Assembly (NCBI RefSeq): GCF_001905505.1
Contig: NZ_LIPG01000002.1
Span: forward strand, 1,178,001 to 1,242,000
Reading direction: 5' to 3'
DNA: 64,000 nt
DNA from: Streptomyces sp. CB02058
GTDB taxonomy: Bacteria; Actinomycetota; Actinomycetes; Streptomycetales; Streptomycetaceae
Part shown: positions 53,712 through 62,210 of the stretch, one piece after another
Layout of the letters: the number at the start of each line of letters is the position of its first letter
Position numbering within the stretch: position 1 is the first letter of the stretch
Translations under genes and position numbers: made by a program
Notes under the pieces: model-generated
The model's input: only the letters and a program-made list of their open reading frames with translations
Told to the model about the DNA's origin: nothing
Database searches by the model: none

Positions 53712-55346
53712 ATGCCTCATACGTCGAACACCTCACGCGTCTCGCACGTCTCTCCCGTGCCGGCGGGCGCCAGCCGCCGGAGCTTTCTGCGCAGCGTCGG
53801 CATCACCGGCGGCGCCGGCGCCATGTTCGCCACCATGGGCGCGCTCGGCCTCGCCCCCACCGCGCAGGCGGCGGCCCGCGAACCCGTCTTCCGGGCGCCG
53901 AGCGCGAGCGACTTCTCGCTGAAGGGGAAGGCCGCGGCGAAGGTCGTCGTCGTGGGCGGAGGCATCGCCGGCCTCGCCGCCGCGTACGAGCTGGGCAAGG
54001 CGGGGTACGACTGTACGGTCCTGGAGGCCAGGGGCCGCACCGGCGGGCGCAACTTCACCGTCCGGGGCGGCGATTCGACCACCGACACCTACGGCAACAA
54101 GCAGACCGCCCGCTTCGGCGACGGCCAGTACATGAACGCGGGGCCCGGCCGCATCCCGCAGTGGATGGTCACCCTCGACTACTGCCGTGAACTCGGCGTC
54201 CCCGTCGAGGTGTTCACCAACACGAACGCGAACGCCTACCTCTACAACGAGCAGGCGGGCATGAAGGCCCCGGTGCGCTACCGCACCGCGAAGGCCGACG
54301 TCTACGGCTATGTCGCCGAGCTCCTCGCCAAGGCCACGGACAAGGGTGCCCTGGACCGGCAGATCACCGCCGACGACCAGGAACGGCTCCTGGAGTTCCT
54401 CAAGGACTTCGGCGACATCGGCGACACGCTCGACTACACCGGCAGTTCCCGCCGTGGCTACCGCGTCGACCCGGCCGCCGCCGGGACCCCGGGTGAGGTG
54501 CTCGGCTCCGTACCCACCGCGTCCGAGGTCTTCGCCAGCGGCGTCGGGCGCTACTTCTCCTTCGAGTTCGAGTACGACCAGGCCATGCTGATGTTCCAGC
54601 CGGTCGGCGGCATGGACCGGATACCCGCCGCCCTCACCCGGGCGATAGGCGAGCGGAGGATACGCACCGGGGCGGTCGTCACCGACATCACCGACACGGC
54701 CCACGGCGTCACCGTCACCTACACCCGGTCGGGCCGCACCCAGCGCATCGAGGCGGACTACTGCGTCGCCGCGCTGCCCCCCAACATCCTGGCCAGGACG
54801 GCCCACAACCTCGGCCCCGCCGTCCAGACCGCCCTGGAGGCCTGCAAGCCCGCCTCGGCGGGCAAGATCGGGCTGGAGTACCGCAGCCGCTGGTGGGAGA
54901 CCGACCACCGGATCTACGGGGGCATCACCGAGACGGACATGGACCTCTCCCACATCTGGTACCCGTCGTACGGCCACCACGGCGCGCGCGGAGTCGTCAT
55001 CGGGTACTACAACTACGGCTCCCAGGCGGACGCCTACGCCGCGCTCGCCCCGCGGGACCGGGAGGCGAGGGCCGTCGCCCAGGGCGTGAAGATCCACGGC
55101 GAGAAGTACCGTACGGAGCTGGCCTCGTCGTTCTCCCACCACTGGCGTCAGACGCCCCATCTGGAGACCGCCTGGCACTCCCTGTCCGGCGGACCCGACG
55201 CCGCCGTGTTCGCACCGCTCAACAGCCCCGCCGGACATGTGTACTTCGCCGGGGACCACCTCAGCCACACCGACGCCTGGCAGCACGGAGCCTTCACCTC
55301 CGCGCGGAAGGCGGTGACGGCCCTGCACAGCCGTGTCCTCGCGTAA
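53712..55346 (+). CDS. Tat-exported flavin monoamine/L-amino acid oxidase
   Basis: 544 aa. Twin-arginine signal ASRRSFLRSVGITGGAG with hydrophobic stretch and AQAAA cleavage region. The FAD-binding motif VVVVGGGIAGLAAAYELG with LEARGRTGGR follows at ~75-105, and the C-terminal FAD motif HVYFAGDHLSHTDAWQHGAF near 510. Together they define the flavin amine oxidase/L-amino acid oxidase family, which oxidatively deaminates amines or amino acids, releasing H2O2 and ammonia outside the cell. Substrate unknown. AGGGGAG lies about 8 nt before the ATG; the open frame continues upstream antisense to the beta-helix gene and is not used. Confidence 0.9.
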   Translation: MPHTSNTSRVSHVSPVPAGASRRSFLRSVGITGGAGAMFATMGALGLAPTAQAAAREPVFRAPSASDFSLKGKAAAKVVVVGGGIAGLAAAYELGKAGYDCTVLEARGRTGGRNFTVRGGDSTTDTYGNKQTARFGDGQYMNAGPGRIPQWMVTLDYCRELGVPVEVFTNTNANAYLYNEQAGMKAPVRYRTAKADVYGYVAELLAKATDKGALDRQITADDQERLLEFLKDFGDIGDTLDYTGSSRRGYRVDPAAAGTPGEVLGSVPTASEVFASGVGRYFSFEFEYDQAMLMFQPVGGMDRIPAALTRAIGERRIRTGAVVTDITDTAHGVTVTYTRSGRTQRIEADYCVAALPPNILARTAHNLGPAVQTALEACKPASAGKIGLEYRSRWWETDHRIYGGITETDMDLSHIWYPSYGHHGARGVVIGYYNYGSQADAYAALAPRDREARAVAQGVKIHGEKYRTELASSFSHHWRQTPHLETAWHSLSGGPDAAVFAPLNSPAGHVYFAGDHLSHTDAWQHGAFTSARKAVTALHSRVLA

Positions 55347-55428
55347 CCACATGTGAAACGCGCGGGAGCGGGAATGCCGTGGCCGGGCGGGGTGTTCTTG
55401 TCGAGGAACACGAGGAGGAGCGGTAACC

Positions 55429-56367
55429 GTGCCTGATCCGCAGAGTTTGTACGAATGGGAGCCGAAGGGCCTGGCAGTCGTCGACATGGCGCTCGCCCAG
55501 GAGTCGGCCGGCCTGGTCATGCTCTACCACTTCGACGGATACATCGACGCGGGCGAGACGGGTGAGCAGATCGTCGACGGCCTGCTCGAGACGCTGCCGC
55601 ACCAGATCGTCGCCCGCTTCGACCACGACCGGCTCGTCGACTACCGGGCGCGCCGCCCGCTGCTCACCTTCAGGCGCGACCGGTGGACGGCGTTCGAGGC
55701 GCCCACTCTGGACGTCCGCGTCGTGCAGGACGCCACGGGCGCGCCCTTCCTGCTGCTGTCCGGCCCCGAGCCCGACGTCGAGTGGGAGCGGTTCGCCGCC
55801 GCCGTGGAGCAGATCGTGGAGCGGCTCGGCGTCCGCCTCTCGGTCAACTTCCACGGCATCCCGATGGGCGTCCCGCACACCCGCCCGGTCGGCATCACCC
55901 CGCACGGCAACCGCACCGACCTGATGCCCGGCCACCGCAGCCCCTTCGACGAGGCGCAGGTGCCCGGTTCCGCCGAGGCGCTCGTGGAGTACCGGCTGAT
56001 GGAGGCCGGGCACGACGTCCTCGGTGTGGCCACCCATGTGCCGCACTACGTCGCCAGGTCCGCCTACCCGGACGCCGCGCTCACCGCCCTGGAGGCGATC
56101 ACGGCGGCGACCGGACTGGTCCTGCCGAGCGTCGCGCACACGCTGCGCACGGAGGCGCACCGCACCCAGACCGAGATCGACCGGCAGATCGGCCAGGGCG
56201 ACGAGGAGCTCGTCTCGCTCGTCGAAGGGCTCGAGCACCAGTACGACGCGGTCGCGGGGTCCGAGACGCGGGGCAACCTCGTCGCGGAACCGGTCGATCT
56301 GCCGTCGGCCGACGAGATCGGCCGCGAATTCGAGCGCTTCCTCGCGGAACGCGAGGGCGATTCCTGA
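55429..56367 (+). CDS. PAC2 family protein
   Basis: 312 aa. A PAC2 (proteasome assembly chaperone 2-like) domain covers most of the protein: [73 protein letters not shown] and [23 protein letters not shown]. Actinobacteria have 20S proteasomes and PAC2 proteins, but a proteasome role for this one is not shown. GTG start with GGAGGAG upstream. Only 38 bp separate it from coaE, which has its own apparent -10 box. Confidence 0.88.
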   Translation: MPDPQSLYEWEPKGLAVVDMALAQESAGLVMLYHFDGYIDAGETGEQIVDGLLETLPHQIVARFDHDRLVDYRARRPLLTFRRDRWTAFEAPTLDVRVVQDATGAPFLLLSGPEPDVEWERFAAAVEQIVERLGVRLSVNFHGIPMGVPHTRPVGITPHGNRTDLMPGHRSPFDEAQVPGSAEALVEYRLMEAGHDVLGVATHVPHYVARSAYPDAALTALEAITAATGLVLPSVAHTLRTEAHRTQTEIDRQIGQGDEELVSLVEGLEHQYDAVAGSETRGNLVAEPVDLPSADEIGREFERFLAEREGDS

Positions 56368-56392
56368 GGCCGGGGGCCGTCGGTGCATCCCT

Positions 56393-56398
56393 TAGGCT
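56393..56398 (+). promoter_or_regulatory. -10 box of coaE, leaderless
   Basis: TAGGCT, the same hexamer seen at pyk, ends 7 nt before the coaE ATG at 56406; there is no Shine-Dalgarno. Transcription should start at the ATG. Confidence 0.55.
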
Positions 56399-56405
56399 CG
56401 GGCGC

Positions 56406-57008
56406 ATGCTGAAAGTGGGCCTGACCGGCGGGATCGGCGCCGGCAAGAGCGAAGTGTCACGGCTGCTCGCACGCTACGGAGCCGTACTGATCGACGCGGA
56501 CCGGATCGCACGCGAGGTCGTGGAGCCCGGCACCCCCGGGCTCACCGCCGTCGTCGAGGCCTTCGGGCCCGGCATCCTCAACACCGACGGCTCCCTGGAC
56601 CGCTCGGCGCTCGGCACGATCGTCTTCGCCGATCCCGCCCGCCTGGCCACGCTCAACGGCATCGTGCACCCGCTCGTGGGCGCCCGTTCCGCCGAGCTGG
56701 AGCGGGCCGCCGGACCCGGCGCGGTCGTCGTCCACGACGTCCCGCTGCTCACGGAGAACGGCCTCGCCCCCCTCTACGACCTGGTCGTGGTCGTGGACGC
56801 GGCCCCCGAAACCCAGCTCGACCGGCTCCTGAGGCTGCGCGGCATGACGGAGTCCGACGCCCGCGCCCGGATGGCGGTCCAGGCCACCCGCGAGGAGCGG
56901 CTGGCCGTCGCCGACCTCGTCGTCGACAACGACGGGCCCCTGGAGAACCTGGAACCGCAGGTCAGGAAGGTCTGGTCGGAGCTGACCGCCCGGGCCGCCG
57001 CCGGCTGA
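56406..57008 (+). CDS. coaE: Dephospho-CoA kinase
   Basis: 200 aa P-loop kinase for the last step of coenzyme A synthesis, phosphorylating the 3' OH of dephospho-CoA. Walker [15 protein letters not shown] at the N-terminus, [62 protein letters not shown] and [20 protein letters not shown] are all family hallmarks. The ATG start is leaderless by its -10 position; a long open frame upstream is antisense noise within the PAC2 gene. Confidence 0.95.
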   Translation: MLKVGLTGGIGAGKSEVSRLLARYGAVLIDADRIAREVVEPGTPGLTAVVEAFGPGILNTDGSLDRSALGTIVFADPARLATLNGIVHPLVGARSAELERAAGPGAVVVHDVPLLTENGLAPLYDLVVVVDAAPETQLDRLLRLRGMTESDARARMAVQATREERLAVADLVVDNDGPLENLEPQVRKVWSELTARAAAG

Positions 57009-57080
57009 CCCCGCGACCGGCCGGAATACGGCCACCCGGCCGGATGTTGAAGAGCGGAAGGCGAAGGGAAGGATACGGCC

Positions 57081-57449
57081 GTGCCCGAGAGGAACCCGGA
57101 AACACACGTCATCGACTTCCGTGCCGCGGAGCGACTGCTCGCCGCGCGGGATCCGCGCGGTGCGGTCAAGCTGCTCGACTCGGTGATCGCCGCCCACCCG
57201 GAGAACACGGCGGCCCGGCTGCTGCGCGCCCGGGCCTTCTTCGCCGCCGCCCAACTCCGTCCGGCCGAGCTCGAATTCGAGCTGGTCCTGGAGCGCGAGC
57301 CGGACAACGCCTTCGCCCACTTCGCCCTCGCCCGCACCTTCCAGCGCGCCGGCCGGCCGGAACAGGCCACCCGTCACTTCCGGCTGGCCGCCGCGCTCGA
57401 CCCGAACCCCGAATACCTGCGGGCCGCCCGCTTCGACGACCGGCCGTGA
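57081..57449 (+). CDS. Tetratricopeptide repeat protein
   Basis: 122 aa, cytoplasmic. About three TPR units: AERLLAARDPRGAVKLLDSVIAAHPEN, TAARLLRARAFFAAAQLRPAELEFELVL-type helix pair, and NAFAHFALARTFQRAGRPEQATRHF ending LDPNPEYLRAA. A protein-interaction module; partner unknown. GTG start with AAGGA 9 nt upstream. It follows coaE by 72 bp on the same strand. Confidence 0.85.
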   Translation: MPERNPETHVIDFRAAERLLAARDPRGAVKLLDSVIAAHPENTAARLLRARAFFAAAQLRPAELEFELVLEREPDNAFAHFALARTFQRAGRPEQATRHFRLAAALDPNPEYLRAARFDDRP

Positions 57450-57508
57450 CGGGCGAGGCCCGGTCCAACCGGTCCTGACGGGCGCGGGCCCCGGCCTCTG
57501 GGCGGCTC

Positions 57509-57578
57509 GTACTGGCCCCAGTCGCGCCGGCCGGGCTCAGCGTCTGTCGTACGGGCCCCAGTCGCGCCGGCCGGGTTC
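57509..57578 (-). repeat. 30-bp direct repeat across the DUF6343 stop
   Basis: 57549-57578 and 57509-57538 match at 28 of 30 bases. On the minus strand both encode EPGRRDWG-Y, the first within the DUF6343 protein tail and the second after its stop in the +1 frame. Confidence 0.8.
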
Positions 57579-57881
57579 GTACGGCGGGGCGTTCCGCCGT
57601 GGTGCGCCCTTGCCGGGTCCGTCCCTCTCGGGCTCGTACGGCGGGATGTTCCGGCCCGGCTGATAGCGCGGGCCCTGCCGGATGTGGCGCAGGACGAGGC
57701 AGAAGTCCGTGACGGTGATCGCCAGCAGTACACCGCAGGCCGTCGCCCAGCCCGGGCGCCCGGCCGCCACGAAGGCCGTCAGGCCGAACGCGGCCCAGAT
57801 CATGCCCCATACACTCAGCGAGAGCCGAATCCGCAGGGGGCTGCGCGCGGTGGACGGTTCATTTCCGGTACGCATCACCAT
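57537..57881 (-). CDS. DUF6343 family small membrane protein
   Basis: 114 aa. Starts MVMRTGNEPSTARSPLRIRLSLS, followed by two hydrophobic helices (SVWGMIWAAFGLTAFVAAG, ACGVLLAITVTDFCLVL) and a Pro/Tyr/Arg-rich cytoplasmic tail with the repeated PPYEP motif. This matches what I know of DUF6343 in Streptomyces; function unknown. The tail ends in EPGRRDWGPYDRR, and a near-copy of the encoding DNA follows out of frame. ATG 57881 has GGAG 8 nt upstream; an ATG two codons later is also possible. It is divergent from the ADP-ribosylglycohydrolase. Confidence 0.72.
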   Translation of the reverse strand: MVMRTGNEPSTARSPLRIRLSLSVWGMIWAAFGLTAFVAAGRPGWATACGVLLAITVTDFCLVLRHIRQGPRYQPGRNIPPYEPERDGPGKGAPRRNAPPYEPGRRDWGPYDRR

Positions 57882-57949
57882 CGCCTCTTCTCCAGCATGA
57901 ACCCGCGGCACGGCGTACGGAAACCGATGAGGACGACGGGGAGCGGACT

Positions 57950-59101
57950 GTGACGACGACGGGACGGGGATACGCGACGAGGGGCGCCCGGTCATGGGAC
58001 GAGGGCACCGCCCGCCGGTCCAGGGTGCGGGGCGCGCTGCTGGGCGGGGCGATCGGGGACGCGCTGGGCAACCCGGTCGAGTTCCTCTCCCTCGACGGCA
58101 TCCGCCGCGCCCACGGCGAGGCCGGGGTCCGCGGGCTCGTCGCCGATCAGGACGGGGCGGTCGGACGGGTCACGGACGACACACAGATGACGCTGTTCAC
58201 GGTCGAAGGGCTGATCAGGGCCCACGCCAGGGCAGCCGCCAAGGGCGTCGGAGGAGCCGAGACCGAGATCGTCCGCAACGCCTATCTGCGCTGGCTCGAC
58301 ACCCAGAACCACCCCTTCCCGCCCGCGCCCGACGGGGACGGCCCCGTACGCACCGGGTGGCTCAGACACCAGCCCTGGCTGTACGCGCGCCGCGCGCCCG
58401 GCAACGCCTGCCTGACGGGCCTGGCGTCCGGGCAGGCCCCCGCGCCCGGTGCCCCGCTCGGACAGCCCGGCCCCGTCAATCCGCACTCCAAGGGCTGCGG
58501 CACGGTCATGAGGTCGGCCCCCTTCGGGCTGCTCGGCGAGGACGCGGCGACGGGCTTCGCCCTGGCCGCCAGGTGCGCGCTTATCACCCACGGCCACCCC
58601 ACCGGGGCGTACGCCGCGGGTGCGCTGGCCGCGATCGTCACGTATCTGCTGGAGGGCGATTCACCGGCCGGTGCCGTGCTGCGCGCCATGGAGCTGCTGG
58701 GCCGCCACCACGGCCACGAGGAGACGACGGCCGCGCTGAGGGCGGCGGTCGACCTCGCCGCCGCGCCCGGCCGGCCGACGGCCGAACGGGCCGAGTCGCT
58801 CGGCGCGGGCTGGGTCGCCGAGGAGGCCCTCGCCATCGCCGTGTACTGCGCGCTCGCGCTGCCGGGGGCCGACGACGTGGCCGAGGCGCTGCTGCTCTCG
58901 GTCAACCACTCGGGCGACAGCGACTCCACCGGTTCGGTCTGCGGCAATCTGCTGGGCGCCCACCACGGGGACGTACGGCTGCCCGCCGCATGGCTCGCGG
59001 CCACGGAGGGGCGGTCCGTGATCGCCGAACTCGCCGACGACCTCTGCATGGAGTTCGAGCACCCGGTCGCATGGCCGGAAGGGCGCTACCCGCGGAACTG
59101 A
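57950..59101 (+). CDS. ADP-ribosylglycohydrolase family protein
   Basis: 383 aa. The DraG-type metal site is visible: GALLGGAIGDALGNPVEF and VTDDTQMTLFT near the N-terminus, KGCGTVMRSAPFG in the middle, and the C-terminal NHSGDSDSTGSVCGNLLGA. These hydrolases remove ADP-ribose from proteins, nucleic acids or small molecules. The length exceeds the core (~300 aa) by an N-terminal tail and an insert (~125-165). GTG start. The methyltransferase downstream starts 38 bp after the stop. Confidence 0.93.
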   Translation: MTTTGRGYATRGARSWDEGTARRSRVRGALLGGAIGDALGNPVEFLSLDGIRRAHGEAGVRGLVADQDGAVGRVTDDTQMTLFTVEGLIRAHARAAAKGVGGAETEIVRNAYLRWLDTQNHPFPPAPDGDGPVRTGWLRHQPWLYARRAPGNACLTGLASGQAPAPGAPLGQPGPVNPHSKGCGTVMRSAPFGLLGEDAATGFALAARCALITHGHPTGAYAAGALAAIVTYLLEGDSPAGAVLRAMELLGRHHGHEETTAALRAAVDLAAAPGRPTAERAESLGAGWVAEEALAIAVYCALALPGADDVAEALLLSVNHSGDSDSTGSVCGNLLGAHHGDVRLPAAWLAATEGRSVIAELADDLCMEFEHPVAWPEGRYPRN

Positions 59102-59139
59102 CGGGGAACGCCTCACCCCCGCCCGGGCGTTGCGCCGGT

Positions 59140-59838
59140 ATGAGCCTGATACGTGAGGGACACACAGGGACGGGACCCGGCTCCATCACACCCGACGGCT
59201 GCGCGGTCGAGCTCTACGCGCGCCTGTCCGCCGACACCGAACCGGAGGTGATCGGGTCGGTCCTGCCACCCGGTGCGAGCGTCCTCGAACTGGGCTGCGG
59301 CGCGGGCCGGGTGACGCATCCGCTGGTCGAGCTCGGCTTCGCGGTGACCGCGGTGGACGAGTCGGCGCAGATGCTGGAGCGCGTCCGCGGAGCCCGCACG
59401 GTGCGGAGCCCGATCGAGGAGCTGGATCTCGGCGAGGAGCGGTTCGACGCGGTGGTGCTGGGGTCCTTCCTGGTGCACACGAGCGACCACCGGGTCAGGG
59501 AAGGGCTGCTCGGGGCCTGCCGCAGGCATGTGAAGGACGACGGGGTCGTGCTCATCCAGCGGGAGGGCGCCGACTACCACTCGAACCTGCCCCGGGAGCG
59601 GGAGGACCGGCAGGCGGGCTGCACCATACGCATCCTCTCGGCGGAGCCGCTGGGCGACGGAGTGGACGAGGTGCGCGCCGAGTACGTCTTCGAGGACGCC
59701 CGCTGGACCCAGACCTTCCGCTCCCGTGCGCTGTCCGCAGAGCGCTTCGAGGCGTATCTGGCGGAGGCCGGGCTCGCCGTCGACCGCTTTCTCACCCCGG
59801 ACGGCGTCTGGGTGCTCGCGCGTCCCGGGAAGCCCTGA
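59140..59838 (+). CDS. Class I SAM-dependent methyltransferase
   Basis: 232 aa. Motif I VLELGCGAGRVTHPLVELG near residue 47, motif post-I VTAVDESAQMLERV, motif II ERFDAVVLGSFLVH, and a C-terminal beta-sheet extension (RAEYVFEDARWTQTFRSRAL). Methyltransf_25-like; substrate unknown. It follows the ADP-ribosylglycohydrolase by 38 bp, so the two may be transcribed together, but no functional link is known. Confidence 0.86.
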   Translation: MSLIREGHTGTGPGSITPDGCAVELYARLSADTEPEVIGSVLPPGASVLELGCGAGRVTHPLVELGFAVTAVDESAQMLERVRGARTVRSPIEELDLGEERFDAVVLGSFLVHTSDHRVREGLLGACRRHVKDDGVVLIQREGADYHSNLPREREDRQAGCTIRILSAEPLGDGVDEVRAEYVFEDARWTQTFRSRALSAERFEAYLAEAGLAVDRFLTPDGVWVLARPGKP

Positions 59839-59979
59839 GAAGCAGGCGGATCCGAGGCCCGGAAGCGATGAGTTCCGGGGCCCCGCGCGGTCTTGGTCGT
59901 ACAGGTGCCGGGAGGTGGCGCGGCGGAGGCCGCGCCCCCCTGGCGCCCGTCCCGGACGACGCCACGCGAGGAGACCTCC

Positions 59980-60453
59980 ATGTCCGAAACAGCCGCTTCC
60001 ACCGTTTCCCCCACCGCCGCGGGCCCGGCCGCACCGCGCCGCCGTACGGCAGCTGTCGCCCTGACCGGCGCCCGCGTCGCCCTCGCGCTGTTCCTCGGCT
60101 TCAGCGCGGTGGCCAAGCTCGTCGCCCATGAGTCCGCCGTGGAGTCCTTCGACCGGATGGGCTGGGGCAGCGGCGCGATGTACACGATCGGCGGCCTGGA
60201 GCTCGCCGGTGCGGTGGCCCTGCTGATCCCGCTGCTGGCCGGAGTGGCCGCGGTGGCCCTGGCCGGGCTGCTGGCGGGCGCGGCCGTCGTCCAGCTGACC
60301 CTGCTCGACCCTCCGAACGCCGTCATGCCGGCGCTGCTCATCGTGCTGGTCGTCCTGATCGCCCGCGAGCGGCGGGAGCGTACGGCGGAGCTGGCCGGAC
60401 TGCTGCGCGGGCGGGGCCGGGCACCCCGCGCCGGTCAGTGGACGAACCGGTAG
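59980..60453 (+). CDS. DoxX family membrane protein
   Basis: 157 aa with four hydrophobic helices (ALTGARVALALFLGFSAVAK, AMYTIGGLELAGAVALLIPLL, AAVALAGLLAGAAVVQLTLL, AVMPALLIVLVVLIA), the DoxX-like pattern including FSAVAKL and GGLELAGAVALL. Proposed roles of the family involve redox or membrane stress; the specific role is unknown. The ATG at 59980 has GAGGAG 8 nt upstream. Its last 19 bp overlap the end of the convergent lipoprotein gene. Confidence 0.8.
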   Translation: MSETAASTVSPTAAGPAAPRRRTAAVALTGARVALALFLGFSAVAKLVAHESAVESFDRMGWGSGAMYTIGGLELAGAVALLIPLLAGVAAVALAGLLAGAAVVQLTLLDPPNAVMPALLIVLVVLIARERRERTAELAGLLRGRGRAPRAGQWTNR

Positions 60454-60791
60454 CTGCGCCAGGGCAGGCTGCGCGGGGAGTTGGAGTCGGTGAACGTGGT
60501 GGCTACGTAGGTGGTGCCGCCCCCTGTGCAGTCGACGGTGCGGTACAGGATCATGTCGATCAGGGTCTGGTTGGCGACCTTGTTCGCCCCGGCCGGAGCC
60601 ATCCGGTGGCAGCCCTTCACCGAAGGGCTGTTCACGGTGATGACCTTCTCCCGCTCGGTGGTGTAGGAGACCGGCCCCACCGCGGTGCGCCCCAGGCCCG
60701 AACAGCCGGTGACGGCCAGGGTGAGCAGGGCCGCACCGGCGGCGATGCGGGTACGTCGGCGGAGAACGGTGGGGGGCGCGGTGACGGACAT
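60435..60791 (-). CDS. Small lipoprotein, unknown
   Basis: 118 aa. Signal peptide with RRRTRIAAGAALLTLAV and lipobox AVTGCSG, so it is lipid-anchored on the outer membrane face. The mature part (~90 aa) has two cysteines (KGCHRM, VDCTGGGTTYVA) that could pair, and the region YVATTFTDSNSPRSLPWRSYRFVH. No family recognised. It is convergent with, and overlaps, the DoxX gene by 19 bp. Confidence 0.72.
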   Translation of the reverse strand: MSVTAPPTVLRRRTRIAAGAALLTLAVTGCSGLGRTAVGPVSYTTEREKVITVNSPSVKGCHRMAPAGANKVANQTLIDMILYRTVDCTGGGTTYVATTFTDSNSPRSLPWRSYRFVH

Positions 60792-61013
60792 GGGCGGGGT
60801 CCTCGTCTGCTCGTCCGGCTCATCGGTACGTCACAGAGACGTGCTGGCGCTGGCCACCCTGCCCGTTCCCCCGGGTGCCGGCATCCGGTGTGCGGCCGGC
60901 CGGGGCCATGGACACCCGGACAGAGGTTCGAGAGTGGGCATATCGGGCATATCGTGGTAATAGAGGCATGGCGAGTGGATGCGGTGACGCATTCCCGGAG
61001 GCAGGGGGCCGTG

Positions 61014-62087
61014 ATGGTCCAGGAGCTGGTGGTCGCGTTGGTGGCGGTGGTGTCGTGCTGCCTGTTGTACGCCCTGGCCGCGGCGCGGGTGGTCAAACAG
61101 TACGAGCGGGGCGTGGTGCTCCGGCTCGGCAGGCTGCACGACCAGGTGCGCGCCCCGGGCTTCACCATGATCGTCCCGGGTGTCGACCGGCTTCGTAAGG
61201 TCAACATGCAGATCGTGACGATGCCCGTCCCCGCCCAGGACGGCATCACGCGGGACAACGTGACGGTGCGTGTGGACGCCGTCATCTACTTCAAGGTCGT
61301 GGACCCGGCGAGCGCCGTGATCCAGGTGGAGGACTACCGGTTCGCGGTCTCCCAGATGGCGCAGACCTCCCTGCGGTCGATCATCGGCAAGAGCGATCTG
61401 GACGATCTGCTGTCCGACCGCGAGAAGCTCAACCAGGGCCTGGAGCTGATGATCGACAGCCCCGCCGTGGGCTGGGGCGTGCAGATCGACCGGGTGGAGA
61501 TCAAGGACGTGTCGCTGCCGGAGACGATGAAGCGCTCGATGGCCCGGCAGGCCGAGGCCGACCGTGAGCGGCGCGCCCGGGTCATCAACGCGGACGCCGA
61601 GCTCCAGGCGTCGAAGAAGCTCGCCCAGGCGGCCGGCGAGATGTCGGCCCAGCCGGCCGCGCTCCAGCTGCGACTGCTGCAGACGGTGGTCGCGGTCGCG
61701 GCCGAGAAGAACTCGACACTGGTGCTGCCCTTCCCCGTGGAGCTGCTCCGCTTCCTCGAGCGTGCCCAGCAGGGGCCGCAGCCGGTCGCCGCGGGGGAGC
61801 CGCGGAGCGCGTCGGCCGAGCAGCGCGTGGTGGAGGAGCGTCCCGCTCCGGACGGGGCCGCGGTGGACGGGCCGGTCCCGGAGGAGTCCGTCGTGGAGGA
61901 GCCGGTCCCGGAGGAGTCCGTCGTGGAGGAGCCGGTCCCGGAGGAGTCCGTCCCGGAGCGGCCCGCTCCGCGCCGGGCGCAGACCGGGTCCGGTCCGGTG
62001 CCGGAGTTCGATCCGGACGGGCTGCCGGAGTTCGACCCCGAGCAGCTGTCCGACGGGTCCCACGCCAGGCCCCTCACCCGTCACTGA
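61014..62087 (+). CDS. Slipin (SPFH/band 7 family membrane protein)
   Basis: 357 aa. One N-terminal membrane helix (ELVVALVAVVSCCLLYALAA), then the SPFH domain (YERGVVLRLGRL, APGFTMIVPGVDRLRKVNMQ, DGITRDNVTVRVDAVIYFKV, SQMAQTSLRSIIGKSDLDDL, GVQIDRVEIKDVSLPETMKR) and a coiled-coil arm (QAEADRERRARVINADAELQ), as in stomatin-like proteins that form membrane microdomain rings. The last 90 residues are acidic Pro/Glu/Val repeats. GTG at 61011 directly precedes the ATG. No NfeD partner is seen downstream. Confidence 0.9.
   Translation: MVQELVVALVAVVSCCLLYALAAARVVKQYERGVVLRLGRLHDQVRAPGFTMIVPGVDRLRKVNMQIVTMPVPAQDGITRDNVTVRVDAVIYFKVVDPASAVIQVEDYRFAVSQMAQTSLRSIIGKSDLDDLLSDREKLNQGLELMIDSPAVGWGVQIDRVEIKDVSLPETMKRSMARQAEADRERRARVINADAELQASKKLAQAAGEMSAQPAALQLRLLQTVVAVAAEKNSTLVLPFPVELLRFLERAQQGPQPVAAGEPRSASAEQRVVEERPAPDGAAVDGPVPEESVVEEPVPEESVVEEPVPEESVPERPAPRRAQTGSGPVPEFDPDGLPEFDPEQLSDGSHARPLTRH
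61871..61960 (+). repeat. 30-bp tandem repeat in the slipin tail
   Basis: Two identical 30-bp units (61871-61900, 61901-61930) and a third identical for its first 22 bases (61931-61952) encode the decapeptide PVPEESVVEE. Perfect DNA identity implies recent duplication. Confidence 0.9.
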
Positions 62088-62210
62088 CCCCCTTCGTAGC
62101 CCGTCCCACCTGTGGAAACACGGCCGGGGCGGGCGCTGTCACACCCCCCGCCTAGACTCACCAGGGCGGGGGGAGACGTTGACGGGACCGAGGCGGAAGG
62201 GGGCAGTGGC

